A DNA stretch of 64,000 nt from Agrobacterium sp. a22-2 (GCF_012276985.1 NZ_JAAXMM010000016.1:81751-145750); one strand, 5' to 3'; shown: positions 53,132 to 63,110, counted from the first letter of the stretch. The notes: generated by a model not told the origin, from the sequence alone. Numbers and translations are program-made.

Positions 53132-53734
53132 ATGAATCACCTTATAAAGTCACGCGGGGGGCGACCCCGAGAATTTGATCGAGAGCAGGCTCTCGAAGTT
53201 GCGATGCGGCTTTTCTGGAAATATGGTTACGAGGGCGTGTCCATCTCGGATCTTACGAAAGCGCTAGAGATCGCTCCCCCAAGTCTCTACGCTGCTTTTG
53301 GCTGCAAGGCTGATCTCTTCAAAGAGGTACTTCAAAAATATCAGGATCTACCTGGTAGATCTGATCCTCTGATTGGATTCGAGGAAGAGCAGTCCCTGGA
53401 AGATGCTGTGAGACATATGCTGCAAGCTAGCATCAAGGCCGTTGTTGACCCGGAATGGGAACGCGGCTGTATGATCTCAAGTGGCCTGGTGACTTGTCAC
53501 CCGGAGAACACGGTGCTGCAAGCAAACGTACAGGATCGGCGTGCGGCATTCCGTTCAATGTTGGAATGCAAATTGCGGCGGTGGTGCTCAGAAGATGAGG
53601 CTGCCTCTTTTGCCCGTTATCTTATCGCGCTGACTCAAGGGATTTCCATCCAAGCACGGGATGGAGCCACCGAAGACGAATTGCTAGCTATTACTGACGC
53701 GATCTTTCACCAGAAACTCTTCCAGCGCCCCTAG
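53132..53734 (+). CDS. TetR-family repressor
   Basis: 200 residues. N-terminal HTH (REFDREQALEVAMRLFWKYG, VSISDLTKALEIAPPSLYAA FG) and a TetR_C-type ligand domain (GCMISSGLVTCHPEN). It should repress itself and the divergent Tat hydrolase through the palindrome at 53093. A GTG three codons upstream is an alternative start. Confidence 0.87.
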   Translation: MNHLIKSRGGRPREFDREQALEVAMRLFWKYGYEGVSISDLTKALEIAPPSLYAAFGCKADLFKEVLQKYQDLPGRSDPLIGFEEEQSLEDAVRHMLQASIKAVVDPEWERGCMISSGLVTCHPENTVLQANVQDRRAAFRSMLECKLRRWCSEDEAASFARYLIALTQGISIQARDGATEDELLAITDAIFHQKLFQRP

Positions 53735-53813
53735 GCGGCAGTTTTGAATCAACTTTGTCCCGCTCAAACAGCATCGACGAATTTGGCCTGCTGCCGGTAT
53801 TTCGGACATTGAG

Positions 53814-54091
53814 TTAAGCTAATCCCACCTTTGTTTCAAAGTCATTGGGGCTGAGATAGCCCAGTGTCGAGTGGCGTCGTTTTGGGTTGTAAAAGCGCTC
53901 GATGTAATCGAATACATCGGTTCTGGCATCATTGCGCGTCCGATAGACCTTAGGGCTGTCCTTTCCGTTTTGGGCGATGAGAAGAAGCTTTCCATCGCGG
54001 CATTGTCCCAGACATTTCCAGAGCGGCTCATCGAGCAGGTGATGCCATGGTCCGTCATGAGACGCTGGAACTGTTCGCTCGTGTATTGGGC
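53814..54091 (-). pseudogene. IS3-family transposase OrfB 3' fragment, frameshifted
   Basis: Reading on the minus strand gives QYTSEQFQRLMTDHGITCSM and WDNAAMESFFSSPKTE, with the catalytic Glu, then the frame breaks near 53960. The rest (KVYRTRNDARTDVFDYIERF, then LGYLSPNDFETKVGLA) is in another frame to a stop at 53814. The 5' part is replaced by an IS30 end at 54092. Inactive. Confidence 0.8.
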
Positions 54092-54595
54092 AGATTCAAG
54101 CGGTCGTCGCAACAGGGTCTTTTCTACCTCGCTAGAAATCGGTCGAGGACTTCAGCAGGTGTCTTCCAGCCGAGTGTTTTGCGCGGTCTGGTATTGAGGG
54201 AGTGGGCGACAGCGTCCAGTTCTGTATTTGTATGACGGCTCAGATCCGTGCCTTTGGGAAAGTACTGGCGCAACAAACCATTCGTGTTCTCGTTGGAGCC
54301 ACGTTGCCATGGGCTTTGCGGATCGCAGAAGTAGACCGCCAAGCCGGTGTCGATGCGCAGCTTGGCATGCTGGGCCATTTCCGCTCCCTAATCCCATGTG
54401 AGCGACTGACGCAACTGCTCTGGAAGCTTTGCCATCGAGCGAACAATTGCTTTGCGAACTGCTTCCGCGTCATGTCCCGCGAGCACGGGTCCGTTCTTCA
54501 CCCATGGATCCTGCTGATGCCCTTCCATGCGGGGGAGGTGTAGGAGCATTGTGAAGCGTGAACTCCGCTCGACAAGGGTGCCGATGGCGCAGCAA
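54092..54595 (-). pseudogene. IS30-family element fragment with amber stop
   Basis: The minus strand encodes the C-terminal half of an IS30 transposase: IGTLVERSSRFTMLLHLPRM, EQLRQSLTWD, then a TAG (near 54390) where Gln is expected (WDQGAEMAQH), and DPQSPWQRGSNENTNGLLRQ with catalytic residues, ending FLAR at 54124. The sequence AGATTCAAGCGGTCGTCGCA at 54092 looks like its terminal repeat and adjoins the IS3 fragment exactly. The 5' half is missing. Confidence 0.75.
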
Positions 54596-54765
54596 GGCGG
54601 CAGGTGATGCTGACTATCGAGCAGCGACCACACAAAGGCCCGAACAATCGCACGGAAATCTCGACGCCTTATCCAGTAGGTAATGCCCCCGCAATGTTTT
54701 CGTTTCATCGTCTCCTTGGAACCGCCGCCGCGGCTTTCCGTCGATCTGGAACAGGAATGAACCCT

Positions 54766-54921
54766 ATGAGCCAATACAATCGCCAGACATGGAGAAAGCG
54801 GATTGCCGCCTTCGCATGGGCCGCAACATGTGTGATAAATCCCTCGGCCGTTTTTGTGGCTGAACTCGAAGCAACCGAGGCCGCACTTCGAAATTGGTAC
54901 CTTGGGAGGCTGTTGCCATGA
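54766..54921 (+). CDS. Possible 51-aa peptide coupled to the crotonase gene
   Basis: The ATG at 54766 opens a frame (RIAAFAWAATCVINPSAVF) that ends at TGA 54919-54921, overlapping the next ATG by four bases. It has one hydrophobic segment. It may be a small membrane peptide or the 3' end of a lost gene; coupling to the next gene is the only support. Confidence 0.35.
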   Translation: MSQYNRQTWRKRIAAFAWAATCVINPSAVFVAELEATEAALRNWYLGRLLP

Positions 54922-55763
54922 CATGGGATCCTGCCAAGGAATGGGCGGGCTATGTCCCCCCGGTGCCGTTCGAGAACTATTCGGAGCGGTATGCAGATTT
55001 TTTCAGGATGAACCGGCAGGATGGTGTCATCGAGTTGCGCATGCATACCGATGATGGCCCATACAGGCACTCCTCCGCCGCCCACAACGCATGGACGCGG
55101 TTATGGCAGGATGTCGGCAATGATCCCGAAAACCATGTGCTCATCATCACCGGCACGGGCGACAAGTGGATGACTGGTGACCCGAAAGGGCTCAATCCTA
55201 AGCCGGCGTCCGATCTGGAACCCGATCACATCTTTCAGCGGATGATCGATGGGTGGAAGCACATCGAAAGCTTCATCTACAGCATCGACATTCCGACGAT
55301 CGCAGCAGTCAACGGTCCGGGCGTCCACACGGAGTTCGCGATGCTCTGCGATGTCACGCTGGCCGCGCCCGACGCGGATTTCATGGACCCGCACTTCTGG
55401 CTGGGCAGTCCACCCGGGGATGGCCAAGGGATGGCATTGCAGGCGTTGATGGGGCAGAAGCGGGCCGCGTATCATATCTATGCCGCAAAGCCTATTCCGG
55501 CACTGAAAGCGCTCGAACTCGGCATCGTCAGCGACATCTTCGCGCGCGGGGAACTTCTTGAGAAGGCCAGGGACCTTGCCCATTTCATCATGAAGCGGCC
55601 GCGCTACGCGCGATGGGCGACCCACAACATCCTCTCGCGGCACTGGAAAAAGGTGCTCGCCGAAGACTTCGGCTTCCACATGGCGCACCAGATGCTGGCA
55701 AACGTGGCGAGCAAATCGCTCGTTCCCGATCCCGAGTTGTTGAAGTCCCGCAATCCCTTCTGA
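54918..55763 (+). CDS. Crotonase-superfamily hydrolase resembling 6-oxocamphor hydrolase
   Basis: 281 residues with the crotonase fold: VLIITGTGDKWMTGD, PTIAAVNGPGVHTEFAMLCD and a C-terminal helical region. Instead of the second hydratase Glu it has DPHFWLGSPPGDG, where His and Asp are nine residues apart as in the catalytic pair of 6-oxocamphor hydrolase (a crotonase that breaks a C-C bond in cyclic beta-diketones). The N-terminus (PFENYSERYADFF) also fits that enzyme. A retro-Claisen C-C hydrolase is therefore more likely than an enoyl-CoA hydratase. Residue assignments are from memory. It lies in a locus with BKACE, SDR and an importer. Confidence 0.7.
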   Translation: MTWDPAKEWAGYVPPVPFENYSERYADFFRMNRQDGVIELRMHTDDGPYRHSSAAHNAWTRLWQDVGNDPENHVLIITGTGDKWMTGDPKGLNPKPASDLEPDHIFQRMIDGWKHIESFIYSIDIPTIAAVNGPGVHTEFAMLCDVTLAAPDADFMDPHFWLGSPPGDGQGMALQALMGQKRAAYHIYAAKPIPALKALELGIVSDIFARGELLEKARDLAHFIMKRPRYARWATHNILSRHWKKVLAEDFGFHMAHQMLANVASKSLVPDPELLKSRNPF

Positions 55764-55848
55764 GCCGGCCTCGATACCAGTTCGGACCGGCGCCCAGCGA
55801 CCCCGATTGCAAAAGTCGAGCCTGGCCGGCTTTCCAGGAGTTATCACT

Positions 55849-56064
55849 ATGAAGAATGAGAAACGCAATGGGCCTGACCGGACCGCTAAAGCCCCGCAAG
55901 GCAAGCATCTTCCGCTAAGCCGCAGGGGTTTTCTGGTAGCCGCGCTGTCGACGGCGGTGGTATCTGGCGGCAACTTGGCCCATACCGGCGACAGTCCAAG
56001 GCTGCGAGGACAGTCAGCGGTACCACACGCATGGGAATACGCCTACGTTTACGCCTATGAATAA
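55849..56064 (+). pseudogene. N-terminal fragment of a Tat-exported protein
   Basis: A good CCAGGAG site and ATG open a frame whose first 50 residues form a Tat signal (LPLSRRGFLVAALSTAVVSG). The frame then becomes unrelated sequence and stops at 56064, close to the IS4-type element. The exported enzyme that followed is lost. The upstream crotonase gene suggests it belonged to the same pathway. Confidence 0.55.
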
Positions 56065-56182
56065 AGCTTTGCGTATGGCTGCTTTTGTCTACTTTCAATT
56101 ATCCACATCGTCTGCCGGCCTATTGGGCCCTTTGAATCGGCCGGGGTTCCGTCTGTGATGCCGAACCACGGAGGTGTCACAG

Positions 56183-56397
56183 ATGCGGGACGAGACGAGC
56201 GAGAGTGCCTGGCAGGAAGAAGAGTTTTCTGCGGCCGCCCTTCCCGACAAACGCTTGGCACGCCGGCTACGGCGGTTGCTGGGTCAGACGTCGGCCGCGC
56301 CGGGCGGGCCAATACCGGCGGCCCGCGGCGACTGGGCGGCGACGAAGGCCGTCTATCGCTTCTTCGACAAGGCACGTGTGGCCCCGGCAAACTGACA
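56183..56397 (+). pseudogene. 5' fragment of a Tn5/IS4-type transposase
   Basis: From ATG 56183: SAWQEEEFSAAALPDKRLAR, then GDWAATKAVYRFFDKARVAP, the DNA-binding N-terminal domain of IS4/IS50-like transposases. It stops at 56395 where the sequence joins an FAD-monooxygenase fragment. The DDE catalytic domain is absent. Confidence 0.75.
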
Positions 56398-56495
56398 CAT
56401 GATCCTCTCGTAGCTTGCAAAGGCCTCAACGGCCTGATGCTTAAGAGCGAGCTCGCCAGCGAGAATGTATGCCCCTACAAGGGCAAGGCTTTCTC
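56395..56495 (-). pseudogene. Fragment of an FAD-dependent aromatic monooxygenase
   Basis: About 34 codons on the minus strand, SLALVGAYILAGELAL and AVEAFASYERIMCQFAG, match the segment of PHBH/TetX-like monooxygenases that follows the FAD-binding GDA motif (family pattern: LVGAYVLAGEL...AFARYERRLRP). Both ends are cut, one by the IS4-type fragment and one by the tannase relic. Too short to name the enzyme. Confidence 0.45.
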
Positions 56496-57366
56496 GACGA
56501 CCTTGCGTTCTGCCGGGGTGATGCACTCTTTTCGCTCGGTGCCCGCTTCGCAAGTGATCTTGGACAGATCGAGGGAGCATCGGCGCGGATCATCGATCAC
56601 GCCGTCTTCGCGGCCGTCCATGCCATCGCACTAGCGCATGACTTCCGCACCGATGAGGTCGACCTTGTCGGCTTTGAGAATCGGCTTTCCGTCGGGGCCG
56701 GTGTTGGCCTGTACCTGTCAGGCAAGGCCCGGACCGGCAAGACCGGTCTCGTTCAGCGCCGGAGATGATGCCCTGGAACATTTTCGGATAACGCAAGGCC
56801 GCCAAGTTGGCCATGCGTCCGCCGGTGGAGCACCTCTGGAAGATCGCTTGGCCTGTGGGTTTCCCATAAAAGGCCTCGATCATGACCTGCGCCACGCGCT
56901 TGGTTTCGCCGATGAAGCGCCAGCCCCAGTCGCGCTCGGCATTGACGTTGCCGTCAGCCCAGTCGCCTTTGATGACATTCAGACCGTGGTGGCCACTGTC
57001 GGAGGTAGCGGTCGCATAGCCTCGCTGGAGCCCCGGACCCATGGCGTTGACGAAGCAGCTACGGCCGCTGATGCTGCCGCAGAAGCCGTCGCATCCAACT
57101 TGGTAGTACCTGCCGTTCCAGCCCTCGAGCGGCAGGCGCACCTCGATGGAAATGGCCGGGAGCGCGGTGGCGCGCACCTCGCAATAGGCCGGCGTCTCAC
57201 CAGCATCGATGGCGGGCGCAGAGGTGACATAGCTCGCGTCAAACACTGCATCTCGAAGCGCGGTGCATTTCGCGTGCGGTTGGTCCTCAGCGAGCGCCGA
57301 CGTCCCCAATAGGCCACCAACGCCAATCAGCGCCAATTTGGCGCCGCCGGAAAATAGAGTCTGCAT
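56496..57366 (-). pseudogene. Broken tannase/feruloyl esterase family gene
   Basis: From ATG 57366 the product begins with a signal peptide (LALIGVGGLLGTSALA) and the tannase-family core: VRLPLEGWNGRYYQVGCDGF, SDSGHHG, and the nucleophile region YFQRCSTGG-like (IFQRCSTGGRMANLAALRYP). After GIISGA the frame shifts; in another frame QANTGPDGKPILKADKVDLI continues, then a TAG, then EDGVIDDPRRCSLDLSKITC. The C-terminal third is absent. Tannases hydrolyse gallate or hydroxycinnamate esters. Non-functional relic with at least a frameshift/deletion, a nonsense codon and a 3' truncation. Confidence 0.8.
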
Positions 57367-57558
57367 GCTCTCCCTCCATGTTGATGGGCGCGCGGCGCGG
57401 ATCCTCCTCCGTCGCCGCATTTCCGGGTGTGGCTCTGCCGCTGCGCCGCAATGTCTGCGCGGCGTTCGTCCTCCTTCGCTGATCGTCTGCCCGCCGAAGC
57501 GGAATTGATGGTGATGAAATTACCGATCTGGGTTCCGTGCGCCTTTTGGATCGCAGGA
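57367..57558. other. Intergenic region, no gene seen
   Basis: About 190 bases between the tannase relic promoter side and the end of the second BKACE gene. It contains a GGAG-type site close to the tannase start but no other feature I can name. Confidence 0.4.
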
Positions 57559-58494
57559 TTAGAAATTCACCTGATCGCCGCCCTTCAGCGCTAGCATGGA
57601 GCGCGCTTCACTTGGTGTGGCGATTTCCAGTCCCAAACCTTCCAGCACTTGACGGATTCGGCGTACCTGCGCGGCGTTGGATTCCGCCAACCGTCCGGGG
57701 CCGTCCCACAGCGAATCCTCCAACCCCACCCGTACGTTGCCGCCCATGGCGGCGGCCATCGTGAGGATGGGAAGCTGATGGCGTCCGGCGCCCAGGACCG
57801 ACCAGACGTAACTGTCACCGAATAAGCGGTCGGCGGTACGCTTCATGTGAGAGACGTCGTCGGGATGGGTGCCGATCCCGCCCAAAATTCCAAAGACGGT
57901 CTGTATAAAGAGAGGCCCTTCGACCAGTCTGCGATCGCGAAAGTGGGCCAGGCTGTAGAGATGGCTGGTGTCGTAGCATTCGAACTCGAACCGTGTGCCA
58001 TTACAGCCGCAATGCTCGAGAATGCGCTCGATGTCCTTGAACGTATTCTTGAAAACCGTGTCGCGGGTCTTTTCGAGATAGTCCGGCTCCCAGTCATGCC
58101 GGAATTTTTCATAGCGGCCGAGCATCGGATAAAGGCCGAAATTCATCGATCCCATGTTGAGCGAAGCCACCTCCGGTTCAAACTTTAGGGCCGGCTGCAG
58201 GCGTTCCTCGACCGTCATCGTCGGGCTGCCGCCGGTAGTCAGGTTCAGCACGGCGTCGGTGGACTGCTTGATGCGTGGCAGGAAGGCCGCGAAAGCGTCA
58301 GGGTCCTGGGTCGGTCGGCCGTCCTGCGGATGGCGGGCATGCAGGTGGAGGATCGACGCTCCCGCCTCGGCCGCTTCGATGGCCTGTTCGGCGATCTGGT
58401 CGGCGGTTACGGGCAGATAGGGAGACATGCTGGGGGTATGGATGCCGCCGGTGACGGCACAGGTGACGATAACCTTGCGGGGTGATTTGGCCAT
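57559..58494 (-). CDS. Second beta-keto acid cleavage enzyme (BKACE, DUF849)
   Basis: 311 residues. N-terminal KVIVTCAVTGGIHTPSM, Zn-binding HLHARH (about residue 49), LNLTTGG, ASLNMGSMNFG and GGNVRVGLEDSLWDGPG identify BKACE. The GIHTPSMSPYLP loop and the longer insertion around residues 130-180 make it a different subgroup from the enzyme at 15682, so it probably uses a different beta-keto acid. ATG 58494 starts the conserved part; the frame is open to 58791 as a shadow of the SDR. It is the last gene of the minus-strand liv/SDR/BKACE array. Confidence 0.87.
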   Translation of the reverse strand: MAKSPRKVIVTCAVTGGIHTPSMSPYLPVTADQIAEQAIEAAEAGASILHLHARHPQDGRPTQDPDAFAAFLPRIKQSTDAVLNLTTGGSPTMTVEERLQPALKFEPEVASLNMGSMNFGLYPMLGRYEKFRHDWEPDYLEKTRDTVFKNTFKDIERILEHCGCNGTRFEFECYDTSHLYSLAHFRDRRLVEGPLFIQTVFGILGGIGTHPDDVSHMKRTADRLFGDSYVWSVLGAGRHQLPILTMAAAMGGNVRVGLEDSLWDGPGRLAESNAAQVRRIRQVLEGLGLEIATPSEARSMLALKGGDQVNF

Positions 58495-58516
58495 GCTGCT
58501 GTTGCTTTCCTTGTAC

Positions 58517-59311
58517 TCAGATGTTTTCGACATTGCCGCAGACACTGATGGCCTGGCCCGAGATGTTGGCACCCCCGGGCGAGGCCAGGAACAGCGCGGT
58601 GGCCGCGATGTCCTCGGGCTCGACCATGCGGCGCAGCGAGATGTTGGTGAGGTATTGCGCCTCCATGTCCGCATAGCTGAGGCCCGAGGCCTCGGCACGC
58701 TCGCGGATGACGGCCTCGATGCGCGCGCCGCGCACGACACCCGGCAAGATTGCGTTGACGCGGATCCCATCGGGACCCATTTCCTTTGCAAGACTTTGGG
58801 TCAATCCGACGATGCCCCATTTCGAGGCGGCATAGGGTGTCCGGAGCGCATAACCCAACCGGCCCGCAACCGACGAAATGTTGAGGATCACGCCGGCGTC
58901 ACTGGCGCGCAGGAGCGCGGCCGCGCGGCGCACCACCAGGAACTGCCCCATCAGGTCGACGTCGAGGGTACGGCGGATATCCTCGACCGACAGTTCGTCT
59001 ATTGCGCCCGTCGGTCCCGCTATTCCGGCATTGTTGACCAGGACGTCGAGGCCGCCGAGCCGTTCGGAGGCCGTATGGATGAGGGTGTCGACCTCGGCCT
59101 CGTCGGAGACGTCGGCACTCAGCGTCGAGACAGCGGGATGCACCGCCGCAAATTCTGCCAGGGCCTGCTGGTCGATGTCGCAGATCAGCACTCTCGCCTG
59201 CGCTTCGAGGAAGGCCCGGGCAATGGCGGCGCCGATGCCCGATGCGCCGGCGGTGACAAGAACCCGCAGGCCGGGGCGAGGCAGCATCCGTTCAATCATG
59301 TTCATAGGCAT
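58517..59311 (-). CDS. Short-chain dehydrogenase/reductase
   Basis: 264 residues: RVLVTAGASGIGAAIARAFL (Rossmann), VLICDIDQ (Asp selects NAD), LVNNAGIAGP, catalytic Ser in NISSVAGRLGY, Tyr/Lys in YAASKWGIVGL. Intact SDR. It sits 22 bases upstream of the BKACE gene and 33 bases downstream of livF. The NAD-type Asp suggests it oxidises a hydroxy acid to the beta-keto acid used by BKACE. Confidence 0.85.
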   Translation of the reverse strand: MPMNMIERMLPRPGLRVLVTAGASGIGAAIARAFLEAQARVLICDIDQQALAEFAAVHPAVSTLSADVSDEAEVDTLIHTASERLGGLDVLVNNAGIAGPTGAIDELSVEDIRRTLDVDLMGQFLVVRRAAALLRASDAGVILNISSVAGRLGYALRTPYAASKWGIVGLTQSLAKEMGPDGIRVNAILPGVVRGARIEAVIRERAEASGLSYADMEAQYLTNISLRRMVEPEDIAATALFLASPGGANISGQAISVCGNVENI

Positions 59312-59344
59312 TCCAGTCGAGATGGTTTCGAAGCCCGTGTCACG

Positions 59345-60051
59345 TCAAGCGACCTCGAGCCAGTTTCGGCGTATGTCGGGATGGGCCTCAAGTTCGGCAG
59401 GTGTCCCGCGGAAGACCAGTTCGCCATGGCCCATGACCATCACCTGCTGTGCGACCTTGAGGGCGATGGTCAGCTTTTGCTCGACCAGCACGACCGCGAC
59501 GCCGCGGCGGCCGATATCGAGGATGACCTCCATCACTACCTCGACGATGCGGGGGGCGAGGCCCTCGGTCGGTTCGTCGATCAGCAGCACACGGGGATTG
59601 CCCAGCAGCGAGCGGCAGATGGTCAGCATCTGCTGCTCGCCACCCGATAGATATCCGGCGCGGATGGCGCGCCGTTCTCTCAGGCGGGGAAAATAGTCAT
59701 ACATCTCGTCGACGGACCAGCGATGCGTGCCGGGTCCGCCCTGCTGCATGCCCATGGCGAGATTCTCCTCGACCGTCAGGTTCGGGAACACCAGGCGTTC
59801 TTCGGGAACGTAGCCGATTCCCTGCCGGCAGATGCAGTAGGGTCGCTGCCCGGCAAGAGAGCGTCCGTCCAGCATCACCGTCCCGGCGGTAGGCGGCACG
59901 AGGCCCATCATCGCCTTCAGAAGCGTCGACCGGCCCGAACCGTTGCGCCCGAGCAGCGAGACGATTGCCGCTTCCGGCACCTCCATGTCGATGCCGTGCA
60001 GGATGTGGCTCTTGCCGTAATGAGCGTGCAGGCCCTTCACTTCTAGCAAGC

Positions 60052-60055
<4 letters not shown>
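59345..60055 (-). CDS. LivF-type ABC ATP-binding protein
   Basis: 236 residues. LLGRNGSGRSTLLKAMMG is the Walker A region with Arg in place of the usual Lys. The Q-loop (GIGYVPEERLVFPNLT), signature YLSGGEQQML and Walker B VLLIDEPTEGLAP are normal for LivF. The ATG overlaps the livG stop by four bases. It powers the HAAT-family importer with livG, livM, livH and the binding protein. Confidence 0.88.
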
Positions 60056-60813
<758 letters not shown>

Positions 60814-60814
60814 T

Positions 60815-62095
60815 TCACACCTCCTGGCAGGGCAGAGTTGGCGTCCGTGTCATGGCTTTTGCCTTGCTGTCCCAGATTGTGCTGATCCGCCGGCGGGCAC
60901 GGGTGAGGATCGTTCCGCCTCCCAGCAGCAAGGCAGCCGGAAGCAACGATGTGACGATGCCGGTCGGGTTCCAGCTGAAGCCGAAGAGTTCGTAAGAAGG
61001 GAGCGAGGCACCGGCATTCCGCCTCATCATCGCGTATTCCTCGCCGAAGACGACAGCCACGGTCTCGGTCACCAGCACCACCCCGGCAGCGATCAGCAGT
61101 CCACCTGCCAGCGCCAGCAGGTAGTGGCCTGACAGTTGGCTCCAGTCGAGCTGCCGGCGGTTGCGGATGTGATGCTGCAGGACACCGCCGATGCCGGTGG
61201 GTGCGTAGAGCATGACCAGCACGAAGATCAGGCCCTGGTAGAAGACCCACGACCGCGTGACGTCCGAAACCAGGAAGGAGAAAAGCGTAAAGGCGGCAGC
61301 GCCGATCACCGGGCCGAAGAACACGGTCGAGCCGCCGACAAAGGTCTGCAGTACCACTTGAGCGGAAACACCGCTGGCAAACAACGAGTAGTTCGCCGTC
61401 TCGTTCGAGATCGCTTGCAGCGAGCCTGCGACCGCAGTCAGCATGGCGGACACGGTAAAGATGATCACCTTGGCGGTGCGCGCGCTATAGCCCAGAAAGC
61501 ACACGCGCTGTTCGTTGTCGCGCAGTGCCAGTGTCAGCCGCCCAAACGGCGTGCGCGTATAGGCCCACAACCCGAGTCCGCAGATCAGGACCCATGCCAG
61601 CGTCAGGTAATAGACCTCAAGCATCGAGCCGAAAATGATCCCGTTCCAGGGCATCCGCATTGACGATATACCGGATTCGCCTCCAAAAAAACCCTGCAAC
61701 TGCGGCGCCAGCGAATGGAATAGCTCAGCGACCGCCAATGTCACCAGGGCGAAGTAGACACCCGAACGCATGGTCGTGAAGTATCCCGCGATCAGGCCGA
61801 TCAAGAGGCCTATCGCCGCACCGGCCAAGGGCACGAGCGGTGTCGGGAAGGGAAGCCCACCCTCGATTGCTCGCATCAGATGCAGCGCCGCGAAGGCACC
61901 CACTCCGAAATAGGCAGCGTGTCCGAAGGAAAGCAGACCGGCCTGGCCGATGAGCAAATTGAACGCCAGCGCAAAGAGGCTTGCGATCAGCACGTTGGCG
62001 AGCATGTTTTGCCATCCGAGGCCCAGGAAAGGCGGAACGGCGACCAGTAGCACCAGCAGGACGGCGGAAATAATTACGTTACGCATGGATCCCAT
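60815..62095 (-). CDS. LivM-type ABC permease with C-terminal extension
   Basis: 426 residues, about 80-100 longer than usual LivM. The core (NLLIGQAGLLSFGHAAYFGV, LALRDNEQRVCFLGYSARTAK, GGSTVFFGPVIGA) is typical. Beyond about residue 315 an extra region has two further hydrophobic segments (YLLALAGGLLIAAGVVLV, IVTSLLPAALLLGGG). It forms the channel with livH. Start ATG 62095; livH ends 1 base upstream. Confidence 0.87.
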   Translation of the reverse strand: MGSMRNVIISAVLLVLLVAVPPFLGLGWQNMLANVLIASLFALAFNLLIGQAGLLSFGHAAYFGVGAFAALHLMRAIEGGLPFPTPLVPLAGAAIGLLIGLIAGYFTTMRSGVYFALVTLAVAELFHSLAPQLQGFFGGESGISSMRMPWNGIIFGSMLEVYYLTLAWVLICGLGLWAYTRTPFGRLTLALRDNEQRVCFLGYSARTAKVIIFTVSAMLTAVAGSLQAISNETANYSLFASGVSAQVVLQTFVGGSTVFFGPVIGAAAFTLFSFLVSDVTRSWVFYQGLIFVLVMLYAPTGIGGVLQHHIRNRRQLDWSQLSGHYLLALAGGLLIAAGVVLVTETVAVVFGEEYAMMRRNAGASLPSYELFGFSWNPTGIVTSLLPAALLLGGGTILTRARRRISTIWDSKAKAMTRTPTLPCQEV

Positions 62096-62096
62096 C

Positions 62097-63038
62097 TCAG
62101 TTGCGCTCGCCGATGAGGCCTGCCGGCCGCACCAGCAGCACGATTAGCATGAGTGCGAAGGGGATTGTGGCGCTGATCGAGGACAGCTTCAGCGTCATCA
62201 GTCCGCCAATCGAACGGGCCCAGTCTCCGAGGCCGACATGACTGAGCATGCTGGCCAGCGACCAGTCGATGCCGACCGCGAAGGAGGAGAAGAGGCCGAT
62301 GAGCAGCGAGGCCAGCAGCGATCCCTTCAGCGATCCGAGACCGCCGACGACAACGACGACGAACACGATGACGCCGAGTTCCAATCCCATGTTCGGGTTG
62401 GTCGGATAAAATGCCCCTGCCACGGCGCCGGCCAATCCCGCCAAGGCTGCGCCGGTGCCGAACACGAACATGAACACCATTGGAATATTATGCCCCAGCG
62501 CGTCGGCCATGGCGGGCAGCCGCTCGGCGGCGCGCACGACGATACCGGTGCGGGTCCGCGTCAGCAGCAGCCAGAGCGCCGTGAACATCACCACGGCCAC
62601 GCTGCCAATGAAGATGCGATAGAAGGGATAGTCGGCACCGAAGATCTGGAAAGCGGAAAACCGCATCTCGCTCGGCATCTGGTAGTTGACCGGGAAGTCG
62701 CCGAAGAAGAGCTTGATCAACTCCTCTATCATCAGCGCCAGACCGAAGGTCAGCAGAAGCTCGTGGGCGTGGCCATGGGCATGGACCCGCGGCAGGAGAA
62801 AGCGCTCCACCGCCATGCCGACAAGGCCCACGAAGATGGGAGCCACCAGGATCCCGGCCCAGAAGCCGAAGATCGACGAGACGGCATAGGCGACATAGGC
62901 GCCCAGCATATAGAACGAGGCATGGGCGAAGTTCAGTACCCCCATCATGCCGAAGATGAGCGTCAAGCCGGCCGAGACCATGAACAGCAATAGGCCGTAG
63001 GTCACGCCGTTCAGCGTGGAGATGATCGCGAATTCCAT
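62097..63038 (-). CDS. LivH-type ABC permease
   Basis: 313 residues: STLNGVTYGLLLFMVSAGLT, IFGMMGVLNFAHASFYMLGA and VVVVGGLGSLKGSLLASLLI are diagnostic of LivH. About eight membrane helices. ATG 63038 is the family-typical beginning (MEFAIISTLNGV); the 14 upstream codons are unlikely to be translated. Confidence 0.88.
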   Translation of the reverse strand: MEFAIISTLNGVTYGLLLFMVSAGLTLIFGMMGVLNFAHASFYMLGAYVAYAVSSIFGFWAGILVAPIFVGLVGMAVERFLLPRVHAHGHAHELLLTFGLALMIEELIKLFFGDFPVNYQMPSEMRFSAFQIFGADYPFYRIFIGSVAVVMFTALWLLLTRTRTGIVVRAAERLPAMADALGHNIPMVFMFVFGTGAALAGLAGAVAGAFYPTNPNMGLELGVIVFVVVVVGGLGSLKGSLLASLLIGLFSSFAVGIDWSLASMLSHVGLGDWARSIGGLMTLKLSSISATIPFALMLIVLLVRPAGLIGERN

Positions 63039-63110
63039 GGTTGATCCTGATGGTAACGGTAGGAGTGGTCCAGCCGGCAAAGGCGCTGGCCGGACCGCGC
63101 ACTGCGACGG

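Noticed and set aside
62238..62993. 251-codon plus-strand frame rich in His, Glu and Gln
   Set aside because: Antisense to livH; biased composition is the reverse complement of hydrophobic codons.
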